From Rhizomicrobium palustre (GTDB taxonomy: Bacteria > Pseudomonadota > Alphaproteobacteria > Micropepsales > Micropepsaceae), in NCBI RefSeq assembly GCF_011761565.1, contig NZ_JAASRM010000001.1, positions 1,798,139 through 1,862,138 of the forward strand: DNA of 64,000 nucleotides, written 5' to 3'. Made by a program: the position numbers and the translations under genes. This document shows, piece after piece, positions 36,928-46,250 of the stretch; position 1 is the first letter of the stretch; every line of letters starts with the position of its first letter. The notes beneath the pieces are model-generated. The model saw only the letters and a program-made list of their open reading frames with translations, searched no databases and was not told where the DNA came from.

Positions 36928-37956
36928 ATGGGCTCGGATAAGAAACTGGTCCTCTGCGATTTTTGGTATGCAGATGAACTCCCCGCACTGACCGTCCCGT
37001 TCGAGCCCTATGCGCGCGAACGGTTAGGCCATTGGGCTGTCCCGTTTCTGAAAATCCCGCCGTTGCGCGCCATGGCTTTGCTGTGGCTGGGGCGGAAATT
37101 TGACGCGGTCGCGCCGAACTGGTATCGCGGCGGCAGGTTTGCGTGTTTCCTGCAGTCATTGACTGGGCGCAAATGCCTTATCCTTCTCGAATGCATAGAT
37201 TACGGCGTGGAGGCAAAAGGACCGCTCACGCGCTTCCTCTATCGCATTCTGTTCCAACCATTCATGGGCGCAGCGTTGCGCCGGTCGGTCGCCGGTCTGC
37301 AGGTGTTGACCTGCAGAGAGCGTGATCTTTTCAAGACGCGCTATGGGCTTAGCGCGCAAGCGATCACCCTCATCACTTGGCCCCTCAAGGGCTGGCTTAA
37401 GCCCCAAGCCGCAGTCAAACCTGCGCAAGGCTACTATGTCTTCTCGTCGGGCCGGTCCGCCTGTGATTGGGAAACATTGTTCAAAGCTGCTGAAATAGGC
37501 GGGTGGGCATTGAAGATCGCCTGCTCCACCAAGGATCTTGGCCTAGTGAAGGCTCTGAATGCGCGCGGCACGGTGGATGTGCAGTGCGAGGTAAGCCTTG
37601 CCGAGCATGATGCTTATGTCGCGGGGGCGCAGCTCTACGTGCTCTGCCTGCAAGAACAATACAAAAGCTCCGGGCAGGTCCGTCTGGCCGCGTGTATCGA
37701 AGCGGGTGTCCCGGTAGTGGCTTCGGATGTGCGCGGGCTTGAAGGCTATCTCGTTGACGGGGTTTCGGCTGCGGTTGTACCTCCCAAGAACCCGGAAGCT
37801 TTGGCAAAGCGTGTAGCGGCTTTGCTGGCGGATCCAGAAGCACGTGCTGACCTCACTCGGCGAGCCCGGGAATACGCCGACGGATATACGCGGGCGGATT
37901 ACTTTCGCGCTGTGGAGGGGTTCGTGCGAGATGCATTAGCCCGAGCCGAACCATGA
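36928..37956 (+). CDS. Glycosyltransferase (GT4/GT1-like)
   Basis: 342 residues. The N-terminal acceptor domain is divergent; the C-terminal donor domain is recognisable at KSSGQVRLAACIEAGVPVVA and VPPKNPEALAKRVAALLADP. The ATG immediately follows the previous stop (no gap) and the end overlaps the next gene by 4 nt. It probably adds another sugar to the repeat unit. Confidence 0.78.
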   Translation: MGSDKKLVLCDFWYADELPALTVPFEPYARERLGHWAVPFLKIPPLRAMALLWLGRKFDAVAPNWYRGGRFACFLQSLTGRKCLILLECIDYGVEAKGPLTRFLYRILFQPFMGAALRRSVAGLQVLTCRERDLFKTRYGLSAQAITLITWPLKGWLKPQAAVKPAQGYYVFSSGRSACDWETLFKAAEIGGWALKIACSTKDLGLVKALNARGTVDVQCEVSLAEHDAYVAGAQLYVLCLQEQYKSSGQVRLAACIEAGVPVVASDVRGLEGYLVDGVSAAVVPPKNPEALAKRVAALLADPEARADLTRRAREYADGYTRADYFRAVEGFVRDALARAEP

Positions 37957-39110
37957 AAATTTGCTTTCAGACCAAGACATGGGGCGAGGGCACCGGCTGG
38001 TTTGCTCAGGAGCTTGCTTCCGCACTCGCTGAAAATGGAGCTGATGTCATCTACGTCGCGCCTAAGGCTGTGCCCGCCGAGCGCGACCCCAAACATCCGC
38101 GCGTCACGCGTTATGTTTCCCGGCGCGAATTGGGCAACGGGCCGTTACTGCCGCGCGTCTTAAGTTCGCTCGCGCGGGTGCGTGACGGGATCTTTGGCTG
38201 TTTATCGGCGCGCCTTCAGACAAATACCTATCTCTTTTCTATTCCGGATCCGATGCCATTTTTCCTGCCGCTTCAAGCAATGCTGCGGCTACTTGGAGCG
38301 CGGGTCTATCTCATCGTGCATGATGCGACGCCCCACGCCTGGGCGGGCAGGGCAAGGCCGCCGTTTTGGGGTCGCTTGGCGCTCATTCTGAGCTACCGCT
38401 TGTCTTCCCATCTTATCGCAACCACGCGCGATTGCCGCGATGAGATGATCTATCGTTATAACCTTTCTCCCGCGCGGATTTCGGTGCTGCCGCATGGCTT
38501 GTTCGCGCTCGGTGCGCCGCGCGACTTGCCTGGCAACGGCAATCTTCTGGTGTTTGGCAGCTTGCGCCGTAACAAGCAGGTTCTGGAATCCATCCGCGCG
38601 GTTCAGGCATGCCGGGCGCAAGGTCTAAAGGTTACGCTCACGATCGCTGGTGCGCCGGATCGTGCGGATCCCTCCTATTGGGCGGATTGCCAAGCCGAGA
38701 TCGCCCGCGCACCTGATGGCATAGCCTGCGATATCGGTTTTGTTCCGGATGACGCACTAGAGGACCTTATCGCACAGAGCGATGCGGTCTTGCTGCCCTA
38801 TCGCGGATTTTCCTCGGCAAGCGGGGTCGCCATTCTGATGGCGCTGTCACAGCGCCCGCTTATCGCATCCGCCACCGGCGGCATTCGTGATCTCTTCGAC
38901 ACTGGTATGACGGGGATTGCGCTTTCCGCAGATGCCGGGGCTGAGGATATCGCTGCCGCCATATCGCAATTCTGCGCCAAGCCGCCAGCCATCTGGCAGC
39001 AAGAGGCACAGAAAGCGAGGGCAATCCTGTTGAAAGCTCTGTCCTGGCACGAGATCGCCAAAGGGTACCTCGCCGTGATTAACCAACGCGGCGCGGTGCC
39101 CGGAACGTAA
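37953..39110 (+). CDS. Family-4 glycosyltransferase
   Basis: 385 residues, GT-B fold. MKICFQTKTWGEGTGWFAQE at the N-terminus; LIVHDATPHAWAGRA in the acceptor half; LLVFGSLRRNKQVLESIRAV and SSASGVAILMALSQRPLIAS in the donor half. The EX7E motif is degenerate. Overlaps the previous gene by 4 nt (ATGA). Fourth glycosyltransferase, so with the initiating enzyme a five-sugar repeat is plausible. Confidence 0.84.
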   Translation: MKICFQTKTWGEGTGWFAQELASALAENGADVIYVAPKAVPAERDPKHPRVTRYVSRRELGNGPLLPRVLSSLARVRDGIFGCLSARLQTNTYLFSIPDPMPFFLPLQAMLRLLGARVYLIVHDATPHAWAGRARPPFWGRLALILSYRLSSHLIATTRDCRDEMIYRYNLSPARISVLPHGLFALGAPRDLPGNGNLLVFGSLRRNKQVLESIRAVQACRAQGLKVTLTIAGAPDRADPSYWADCQAEIARAPDGIACDIGFVPDDALEDLIAQSDAVLLPYRGFSSASGVAILMALSQRPLIASATGGIRDLFDTGMTGIALSADAGAEDIAAAISQFCAKPPAIWQQEAQKARAILLKALSWHEIAKGYLAVINQRGAVPGT

Positions 39111-39123
39111 TTAGATATATTTG

Positions 39124-40566
39124 ATGGGTAACAGCGTGCTTCCTCAGTTGTGTCAAAAGCTGCTCTCCAGCCGGTTACGGAGCGCCATCTTCGGGTCGGG
39201 CGCGCGCGTTTTCGCGCTGGGCTCGCAGTTCCTGGTGCTCATCCTGATGAACAGGCTGATGCCCAAGGACGCTTTTGGCGAGCTGATGATCGTTTTCACG
39301 ATTTATCGGCTGATCAATCTTGGCCTTGGCTCGAGTTTCGGAAGCATCGTGCTCTATCATGTGAGCCGTCATTCGGGGGACCATGTTCTTGATGTGCAGC
39401 TGATGCGCTGCATGTACCTCTTCGGTGGTGCCGTCAGCCTGGCCGTTCTGGGCGGCGCAGTGGCCTTCGCCCCGCAAATCGCCGGGCTCTTCGCAAAACC
39501 GGGTATGGTGGAGTGGCTGGTGAACCTTTCGCCGATGATCGTCTTCGGCACGCTTCTTCAAATCACCGCGAGCTCCTTTGACGGCCGATCACAGGTACCG
39601 CGCTCGATCATGGTCACGGAGGTGATGCCCAACGCGATCCGTATGACGGGATTTGTTTTGGCCTGGCTTCTTGGCGCCCCAGCCTATTGGGTGGCGGTCA
39701 TTCTCTGGGTCGGCCCGGCGCTGCCTTGGTGTGTTGACGTTGTGCGCGTGCTCAGCCCTACAATCAAAGGTATTGGAAAGCTCACCTGGTGGGATTTGCG
39801 CTATGGCGGCTGGCTCGGCTCCTATTCAATGCTCGGCCAGCAGTTGCAGGGCATCGATATGCTGTTGGTCGGCACCTTCTTTTCATCCACCATCGCAGCG
39901 GATTATTCGATCGCCTCGCGGCTCGCCTCTTTTTACCCCTTCCTGCTGCAGATCGTTATGCGCACGGTGATGCCGAAAGTTGGTCCGCTGTTTCACGCTG
40001 GTGATATTTCCGGCGTGAATACGCTTCTTAGCGAGCTCAGCCGTATCGCGCTGCCCATGGTTGCGGGCTTGGCGGGTGTAATCATTGGCGTGGCACCTTT
40101 TGTCGTCCATATGTCAGGAGACTATATCCCGGCTCTGCCGATCATGGTCGCTCTGGTGGTTGCGCCGCTGATCGGAACGATGTTTGTCGGTGTTGAGGCG
40201 GTACTGCGCATGAGCGGTCAAGGTGCCATTATTGCGATGGTGTCCGGATCATCCTCACTCATCCTTTGCCTTGGCAGCTTCGCTCTGCACAAGGTGCTCG
40301 GCATCTATGCGTTGCCGGCGTCGATGGCGCTTTCGACGGCACTCGTGAATTACTCTGTCACTCTGCGTGTTCGTCGCATGAGAATTACACTTTTCAACTC
40401 TCAGCGTCTTGTGATGCTTGTTCCTCTCTGCATCACTTTGGTAACTTTCGTAATCTGTTTGCCATCTCTCGTTTGCGCGATTTTGAGTGCGGTACTTCTT
40501 CTCGCGGCTGCTGGTTTTCTGGTGCTCCCGCGCTATCAGGCAAGGTATTTGGGGCTTTTTCAGTGA
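39124..40566 (+). CDS. Wzx-type lipid-linked oligosaccharide flippase
   Basis: 480 residues with about 12 to 14 membrane segments, matching the MOP/PST (Wzx) family. SQFLVLILMNRLMPKDAFGE is the typical first-helix to loop pattern; later blocks include YSMLGQQLQGIDMLLVGTFF. It moves the undecaprenyl-linked repeat unit to the periplasmic side for polymerisation. ATG at 39124 (a TTG sits one codon upstream). Shares one base with the next start (TGATG). Confidence 0.88.
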   Translation: MGNSVLPQLCQKLLSSRLRSAIFGSGARVFALGSQFLVLILMNRLMPKDAFGELMIVFTIYRLINLGLGSSFGSIVLYHVSRHSGDHVLDVQLMRCMYLFGGAVSLAVLGGAVAFAPQIAGLFAKPGMVEWLVNLSPMIVFGTLLQITASSFDGRSQVPRSIMVTEVMPNAIRMTGFVLAWLLGAPAYWVAVILWVGPALPWCVDVVRVLSPTIKGIGKLTWWDLRYGGWLGSYSMLGQQLQGIDMLLVGTFFSSTIAADYSIASRLASFYPFLLQIVMRTVMPKVGPLFHAGDISGVNTLLSELSRIALPMVAGLAGVIIGVAPFVVHMSGDYIPALPIMVALVVAPLIGTMFVGVEAVLRMSGQGAIIAMVSGSSSLILCLGSFALHKVLGIYALPASMALSTALVNYSVTLRVRRMRITLFNSQRLVMLVPLCITLVTFVICLPSLVCAILSAVLLLAAAGFLVLPRYQARYLGLFQ

Positions 40567-41579
40567 TGGGCTTAACCGCTGTTGCAAAGACAATACTGCC
40601 TAAGCCGTTCCGTAATTGGTTGAAGGGGCTGAATTCAACGCGGCTCCTGGCGCAATATTCGGTGTACGATTTCAATCGCTTTCATCGGCATTCGTCCGCG
40701 GGCGGGCTTCGTGGAAGTCTGGCGCATGAAGATGCCGAGATGACGAAGACCTATCACGCGATTGAAAAGGGATTGTCGCTGCCGGTTCCGCGGCCGGGAT
40801 TCGGGGCAATCGTTGTAAGCCGTCTTGCCAATACGCTTGCAAGGCGCATCCGGAACAACGGTCCTTGGACGCCCGCTTGCGCACACAGCCTGAATGCTCT
40901 TAGTGCCTACCTCCGTCACGCCCGCGAAGGCAGTGCTGCCATACCTAAAGGGGTTGAAGAGGTTCTTTCTTTGGCTGCGGAGCGCGGGCTCGAGATCTCA
41001 GGGAAACCAACAAAGCCTATACGCCGTGAAGATGTCGAAGCGGCGACATCGTTTGATGCGGAACGCTTCTTCTGGTCGCGCCATTCAGTGCGGCAGTTTT
41101 CGGACGAAGCTTTGGAGGCAGCTTTCCTCTTGAAGGCCATTGATATGGCTCGGTCCACTCCCTCGGTATGCAATCGCCAGTCCGGCCGTGTGCATATCTT
41201 CATGAAGCCCGAGGACAAGGAGAGGATACTGCGCCACCAAAACGGAAATCGCGGGTTTGGCGATACAGCTGGTGCGATTCTGGTCGTCACATCCGATCTA
41301 TCCGCATTTGTCGATCCAAGTGAGCGCTATCAGGCATGGATCGATGGCGGCATGTTCGCCATGACCATTACGCTGGCCTTGCATGCCTTGGGTCTTGGCT
41401 CCTGCTGTCTGAATTGGTCTTCTCCACCGCAACTGGATAAAGCGTTGCACCGCGATGGAAGCATTCCTGCCGGTGAGACCGTGATCATGTTGCTCGCGGT
41501 GGGGCGCCTGCGGGAGAGCTTTGCCGTAGCAACCTCCGACCGCTTGCCCGTTTCTGAAATCGCCAGAGTGATTCAATGA
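40566..41579 (+). CDS. Nitroreductase-fold protein embedded in the polysaccharide operon
   Basis: 337 residues. An N-terminal ~165-residue region (KTYHAIEKGLSLPVPRPGFG) has no assigned domain; from ~170 the nitroreductase/FMN fold begins, with SRHSVRQFSDEALEAAFLLK, NRQSGRVHIF and LHALGLGSCCLNWSS. The gene is translationally linked at both ends: one-base overlap with the flippase and 4-nt overlap with the pyruvyl transferase. That suggests a dedicated redox or cofactor role in polymer modification rather than detoxification. No activity can be named. Confidence 0.82.
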   Translation: MGLTAVAKTILPKPFRNWLKGLNSTRLLAQYSVYDFNRFHRHSSAGGLRGSLAHEDAEMTKTYHAIEKGLSLPVPRPGFGAIVVSRLANTLARRIRNNGPWTPACAHSLNALSAYLRHAREGSAAIPKGVEEVLSLAAERGLEISGKPTKPIRREDVEAATSFDAERFFWSRHSVRQFSDEALEAAFLLKAIDMARSTPSVCNRQSGRVHIFMKPEDKERILRHQNGNRGFGDTAGAILVVTSDLSAFVDPSERYQAWIDGGMFAMTITLALHALGLGSCCLNWSSPPQLDKALHRDGSIPAGETVIMLLAVGRLRESFAVATSDRLPVSEIARVIQ

Positions 41580-42823
41580 CATCGCATCCAAAAGTCATAT
41601 ATTTTGCGGGCCAGTGGTCCTTCGGAAATCGCGGGTGCGAGGCGCTGATTCGTTCCAACACAAAGCTGCTGCGTGAACGCTTTGCGGATATTCAGCTTAT
41701 CTGTCCCTCCACCGACATAGAGCTCGATCGCAAGCAATGGCCGAATGCGGTATCGCAAGGGATCACCTTTGTGCCCGCCCCTAAGGTTCCACTGCGCCTT
41801 AAGCTTTGGAACCGGGCCTATACGCGGATGCCGAATGTCCATCGCTTAGGCATGCCGCCAGTGGGGGTGGATCCGGAAACCTCGAGGCAACTTGCTGGTG
41901 CTGATGCACTGATCATGACGGGCGGCGATATCATCTCGCTCGATTACGACCTGCTCAGTCTTTATTACTGGGTTGGCGTGGTGGAGGCTGCGCGAAAGCT
42001 CGGTAAGCCAACCCACCTTGTTGCGGCTTCGGTTGGTCCTTTCACCAAGCGCCCCGCGGTGGAACGCCAGATGACCCGCCATCTTGCGGGCTATACGTCC
42101 ATCACCGTGCGAGAGACAGCGAGCTTCGGATATCTAAAAGGTTTGGGGCTGACGAATGTGCAGCTTGTTGCGGACCCCGCTTTTGTGATGGATTCGGAAC
42201 CATGGGATACCAGCGCTGTCTTGGTGCCGGAGCGCAGCTATCTTGGGATCAATTTCAGCCCGCTGGTGCGTGGCTATCGTCCAACCGAAGATCTGCGCCG
42301 AGCTTTCGATCGCGAGATTGTGGAATTCTTTCACTGGGTGCTTGCCGAGACAGCCATGGACATCATGCTGGTGCCGCATGTCTGGCCCCTCGCCGGCGTC
42401 GATAACAACAGCGATTGGCACTATTTGCAGGGGCTGATGAACATGGCGGGCGATACTTCTGGGCGCATTCGCCTCCTGCCGGATGGGCTCAATACCGCGC
42501 AACTGAAATATGCTCTGGGGCTGTGCCGCTATTTCATCGGCGCGCGCACCCATGGCACGATCGGTGCGATATCCCAATCGGTGCCCACCTTGTCGATCGC
42601 CTACAGTATCAAGGCGATCGGCATCAATAACGACCTCTTTGGCTCGACAGACTATGTCCTGCCCACACCCGATGTAACGCGACAAAGCTTGTCCGCCGGG
42701 CTGCAACGTCTGATCGTGGACGAGAGTGCCATCAAGACACTTCTGGCCGCCAAACTGCCAGAATGGAAAAGCAGGGCGCGCAAAATTCCCGATGTTTTCG
42801 TAACCTCAGGTTCCGCATGCTAG
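41576..42823 (+). CDS. Polysaccharide pyruvyl transferase family protein
   Basis: 415 residues. N-terminal WSFGNRGCEALIRSNTKLLR, MTGGDIISLDYDLLSL, and the C-terminal GARTHGTIGAISQSVPTLSI match the PS_pyruv_trans family, which adds ketal-linked pyruvate from PEP to sugars (relatives include CsaB, WcaK and ExoV). Pyruvylation gives the polymer negative charge and gelling capacity. Overlaps the nitroreductase-like gene by 4 nt and the second polymerase-like gene by 7 nt. Confidence 0.88.
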   Translation: MTSHPKVIYFAGQWSFGNRGCEALIRSNTKLLRERFADIQLICPSTDIELDRKQWPNAVSQGITFVPAPKVPLRLKLWNRAYTRMPNVHRLGMPPVGVDPETSRQLAGADALIMTGGDIISLDYDLLSLYYWVGVVEAARKLGKPTHLVAASVGPFTKRPAVERQMTRHLAGYTSITVRETASFGYLKGLGLTNVQLVADPAFVMDSEPWDTSAVLVPERSYLGINFSPLVRGYRPTEDLRRAFDREIVEFFHWVLAETAMDIMLVPHVWPLAGVDNNSDWHYLQGLMNMAGDTSGRIRLLPDGLNTAQLKYALGLCRYFIGARTHGTIGAISQSVPTLSIAYSIKAIGINNDLFGSTDYVLPTPDVTRQSLSAGLQRLIVDESAIKTLLAAKLPEWKSRARKIPDVFVTSGSAC

Positions 42824-44205
42824 GATCATTTGGTCAGATCGGGCGAAACGCGTTTTTGCGAGCAAGCGCTTGGCAGGGCGGTCTTGGCCCGGCTGTAGCG
42901 CTGGGGATCTATTTCTCAATTCATTATATGATCTTGATGGCTCAAAGTTCGTATGGGCCATCGCCACTGGACGAAACCGCGGTCACGCTGATTGCTCTGC
43001 CGGCACTCTATTATCTTACGCGTTCCGGCGACTGGACCATTGCGGTCTATTGCGGTTACATCTTTTGCCTGCTCGTAGGTCCATTGGCGCATAATTACGG
43101 CGGCGTGCCCCAGCCGATATCGTCCATCAAGGCGGCGGTTCTCGATCTGAAATTGCCTTTTGTCGTCTTGGCGGCTTCGTTTGCCTTTTCTGCCACGCGC
43201 GACGTCAAAAAGATCTTCACCTCCATGTATCTGGTGTTCATGGGCTTTGCCTTTTTGAATATCCCTTTTGTTTTCTATGACCTTGCGGCGGGGCACACGA
43301 TTTTCGACCGCGAATTGGCGAGCAAGGGCTCCTATTTACAGCCTTTGGCGCTTTGCGGTTCAGCGGCTGAACTGGCTTGGCTCAATTGTCTTGCGTGTTT
43401 CGGGGCGCTGGCCCGTGGCGCTGAGCGGCGCAACGTCTGGTACACAGTGAGTGCAATTCTGTTCGCGTTGATGGTGGTGATCACCGCCTCCATCAAGGAG
43501 ATTGCCGCACTCGTTTTGGGGGCATACCTAATCACTCAGCATCGCCAAGGCGGCTTGTTCAAGAACATGCTCCTCCTGGGGGCGGCGGCTGCCGTTTTGA
43601 TTCCCCTATTCGCGTTCACCGGCGTGGGCGAATCCATGCTGGGCCACCTTAATATGTTCGTCGGTGCAGATGCCATTCCGACCGTGCGCGCGGGGATGAT
43701 GAATGCCTCCTTCCAAATCGGGATAGATCATTTCCCATTTGGAACGGGCGGCGGCACCTTCGGCAGCGCCCCGTCTTATCAAGATGGCTATAGCAACGTT
43801 TATTACGCCTATGGCATCAGCATGCTGAATGGTGGCGGCCCCACTTTCGCGGCCTTCTTGCAGGACGTTTTCTGGGCAAAGATCATCGGCGAAGCGGGAT
43901 TTCTCGGGGCAATCTGCTACGTGATCTATATCGCGACATTCGCGCTGCGCTGCTATCGCGCTATGCGCTATTCGGGTGGGCGCGCCGACGTCGCCACGCG
44001 ATATAGCCTCGCGGTGCAGGTGATGCTGTTTCTTGTATCTCTGGCATCATCGCCTTACACCAATGAGCTCTTGCTTGTGGTTGCCGGTGTAACGATGGCC
44101 TATGGTGCACGCAGCGAAGCGCTCTATGTTCCAGCCCCGCGTAGCCGGTACATCGCCCCGTCTCCACGCCCGTTTGTTAGTCCCCATGCCAAGCTCCCCA
44201 AATAG
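42817..44205 (+). CDS. Second polymerase-like multi-spanning membrane protein
   Basis: 462 residues, about ten hydrophobic segments; a long loop around GTGGGTFGSAPSYQDGYSNV faces the periplasm as in Wzy/WaaL proteins. It is divergent from the Wzy-like protein at 26,555. One of the two may polymerise the repeat and the other ligate or modify it, or there may be two polymer products. The ATG at 42817 overlaps the pyruvyl transferase stop, with AGG five bases upstream. Assignment is by topology and context. Confidence 0.68.
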   Translation: MLGSFGQIGRNAFLRASAWQGGLGPAVALGIYFSIHYMILMAQSSYGPSPLDETAVTLIALPALYYLTRSGDWTIAVYCGYIFCLLVGPLAHNYGGVPQPISSIKAAVLDLKLPFVVLAASFAFSATRDVKKIFTSMYLVFMGFAFLNIPFVFYDLAAGHTIFDRELASKGSYLQPLALCGSAAELAWLNCLACFGALARGAERRNVWYTVSAILFALMVVITASIKEIAALVLGAYLITQHRQGGLFKNMLLLGAAAAVLIPLFAFTGVGESMLGHLNMFVGADAIPTVRAGMMNASFQIGIDHFPFGTGGGTFGSAPSYQDGYSNVYYAYGISMLNGGGPTFAAFLQDVFWAKIIGEAGFLGAICYVIYIATFALRCYRAMRYSGGRADVATRYSLAVQVMLFLVSLASSPYTNELLLVVAGVTMAYGARSEALYVPAPRSRYIAPSPRPFVSPHAKLPK

Positions 44206-46177
44206 CGTCTCGCGACGTCTGTTCCTGGCGAGCTCCGCGGCAGTTGCCTCGGCGACGAGTGCTGACGCATTGCCCTCGGCAATAGGCACTACACTTGGGC
44301 TGGGCACTGTTCTTCAGGCAAAAGGCGCGCAGATTTCAGCCGATGTCGCCGCGCTCCAGGTTTCGGGGTACGCAACGGCGGGGGATGGTGGGGATACAAT
44401 CTACCGGCGTGTTGCGGCAAAGCCTTCTCACAGTGCCGCGTTTCGCTCGGCGGATGGCGCGTGGTGGGAGTTGGCGGGCGATAGCTTTCGCCTTTTCGTG
44501 TTTCACAATGATGCTGCCACAGCGCTGATCATCGCGGAAAGCTATTTCAACGCCAAGGGCGCTGGTCGGCTTCTGTTGCCGCCTTGCGATGTTCCTGTAT
44601 CCAAAACGATCTATCTGCCCATTGGCTCCTCGCTGATCGGCGTGCCATGGCGGACCAGGTTATTGACCACCGCCGAGGCTGCTTACGACGACAACGTTCT
44701 CTTCCGGCTGAATGTGGGCGGCGATGGCAAATGGGAGCAGGGTTTTCCCGGCCCGCGCGCCGGGTTCATCGAAGATATCCGCTTTGTGAACAACGCCAAT
44801 CGCGATGTACGGGCATTCGATCTCGGCGGCGGCTATAGCTTGAAGCGCGTGGCGGCGGAGAACTTCTGCCAGCTTGCGCATATGGCGCCTGATTATGTGG
44901 ATCAGGTGAGCTTCGAGCAATGCCTGTTGTTTTGGCGCAAGCCGCCTTCCTCTTGGCCCGCGCGGCACCAGCAGGGAATCTCGAGCGGGGCGTTTGGTGA
45001 TGGTCTGCGCATCGATGGCTGTCACATCATGCCTTTTGTCGGTGACAAGGCGGAAGGCATGGCGGAATACGTTGGTATCTCGCTATCGGCTTGCCGCGGC
45101 GGGACCATCGCCAACCACATCAACGGCAAAATCCAGTTCACCGATTGTGCCGCGCTCGCCGTCACTGGCGGGCATTTCGAGCTTGGCGGGCTCGAGCTTT
45201 TGCGCTCCCAGATAGCCGTCAAGAGCACTATATTTTTTAATCGTGGGTTGCTCGGCCGTACGCCAATCGACGTTCTTCCGGCTCCGAGCGAAAGCTGCAA
45301 CAGCCTCGATTTGGAAGACGTGCGGTTTGAAATCCTGGAAAACTTTGGTGGTGTGGTCACGGGTGCAGATGTGAAGCTGGCGCGCGGCAGTCGGTTGACC
45401 ACGCGGGGCAGCTTTCGCCGTTTCGGGCGGAACGGAAATCTTTCGCTTCAATGCCTGTTCGGATTCATCCTGGCGGATGAGCGAGGTTTTCCGTTGCCGG
45501 ATTGGATATCGAAGGCCGCCGCGTGTTCCATGGACGGATCGGTTGAAGCCGATGGCACGATCTCGACTCCCATAACTGCTTCGACGCCGCGCGCGAATGC
45601 GCTATCACTGCGGACCGACAATGTGGCGGGGCCTTTCACGGCGCCGTCGTCCACATATTATTATACCTATCAGCTTTTCTACGACATGCAGCGCCTCATC
45701 GGTCATGAGGTGGATGCTGCGCCGGTGTCACTTCGCCTGCAACAAGGTAAGGCAGGCGCTGTCCTTTTGCCTTCACGCGTGGTTGGCGTCACTTTGCGGG
45801 TATATCGGGGCACCGAGCCGGGCCGGTATCGCTGGATGGCAGATGTGCCGGTCGTCGCTGCGAATGAACTTTATGATTTTGGCAGACATCTTTCAGGTTT
45901 TGCCTGGCAGGCCCGCTCGCCGGGCCCAACTGTCGCGCTTTCGCTTCCCGGATTTTTCGGAACAGTGTCGTGGCGGGGCGGCTTGGTCGATGCGACTGCG
46001 CGCGCGAGCTTGGCCAGCCCATTTCCTGTTTCGGGGCAATGGCGTGCAGGTGACCGGCTTAGCTTTGCTCATCCCCTACGTCAGAGCGACGGACGTGATG
46101 CCATTGGCCTGATCTGCAGCGCGGATACCCAAACCAAGGTTCAGCGCGCCGATTTTCGGCTTCTTATCGCGAGCTGA
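44186..46177 (+). CDS. Secreted beta-helix (pectate-lyase-like) protein ending the locus
   Basis: About 663 residues from the ATG at 44186, with a twin-arginine-like leader (SVSRRLFLASSAAVASATSA). The body from about 65 onward has regular short beta-strand blocks, DGGDTIYRRVAAKP and GHFELGGLELLRSQIAVKST, consistent with a right-handed parallel beta-helix; the last ~200 residues are beta-rich and separate. Such proteins at the end of polysaccharide operons are often lyases or hydrolases that trim the polymer. No catalytic residues are assigned. Overlaps the previous gene by 20 nt. Confidence 0.66.
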   Translation: MPSSPNSVSRRLFLASSAAVASATSADALPSAIGTTLGLGTVLQAKGAQISADVAALQVSGYATAGDGGDTIYRRVAAKPSHSAAFRSADGAWWELAGDSFRLFVFHNDAATALIIAESYFNAKGAGRLLLPPCDVPVSKTIYLPIGSSLIGVPWRTRLLTTAEAAYDDNVLFRLNVGGDGKWEQGFPGPRAGFIEDIRFVNNANRDVRAFDLGGGYSLKRVAAENFCQLAHMAPDYVDQVSFEQCLLFWRKPPSSWPARHQQGISSGAFGDGLRIDGCHIMPFVGDKAEGMAEYVGISLSACRGGTIANHINGKIQFTDCAALAVTGGHFELGGLELLRSQIAVKSTIFFNRGLLGRTPIDVLPAPSESCNSLDLEDVRFEILENFGGVVTGADVKLARGSRLTTRGSFRRFGRNGNLSLQCLFGFILADERGFPLPDWISKAAACSMDGSVEADGTISTPITASTPRANALSLRTDNVAGPFTAPSSTYYYTYQLFYDMQRLIGHEVDAAPVSLRLQQGKAGAVLLPSRVVGVTLRVYRGTEPGRYRWMADVPVVAANELYDFGRHLSGFAWQARSPGPTVALSLPGFFGTVSWRGGLVDATARASLASPFPVSGQWRAGDRLSFAHPLRQSDGRDAIGLICSADTQTKVQRADFRLLIAS

Positions 46178-46187
46178 AATCTTCCGT

Positions 46188-46217
46188 AGAATTTTGTAGC
46201 GCTCGTTACAGAATTCT
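46188..46217. promoter_or_regulatory. 30-bp palindrome, TetR-type operator copy 1 (downstream of tetR)
   Basis: The core is TGTAGCGCTCGTTACA (46195-46210), flanked by AGAATTT and GAATTCT which extend the palindrome. The same core occurs twice in the tetR-pump promoter region. It lies between the polysaccharide operon and the tetR stop codon, so the repressor could also affect transcription leaving the polysaccharide locus, or bind a promoter not yet recognised. Confidence 0.65.
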
Positions 46218-46250
46218 GCTACTGAATGCTCACCCCAATCTGGCGATCTG

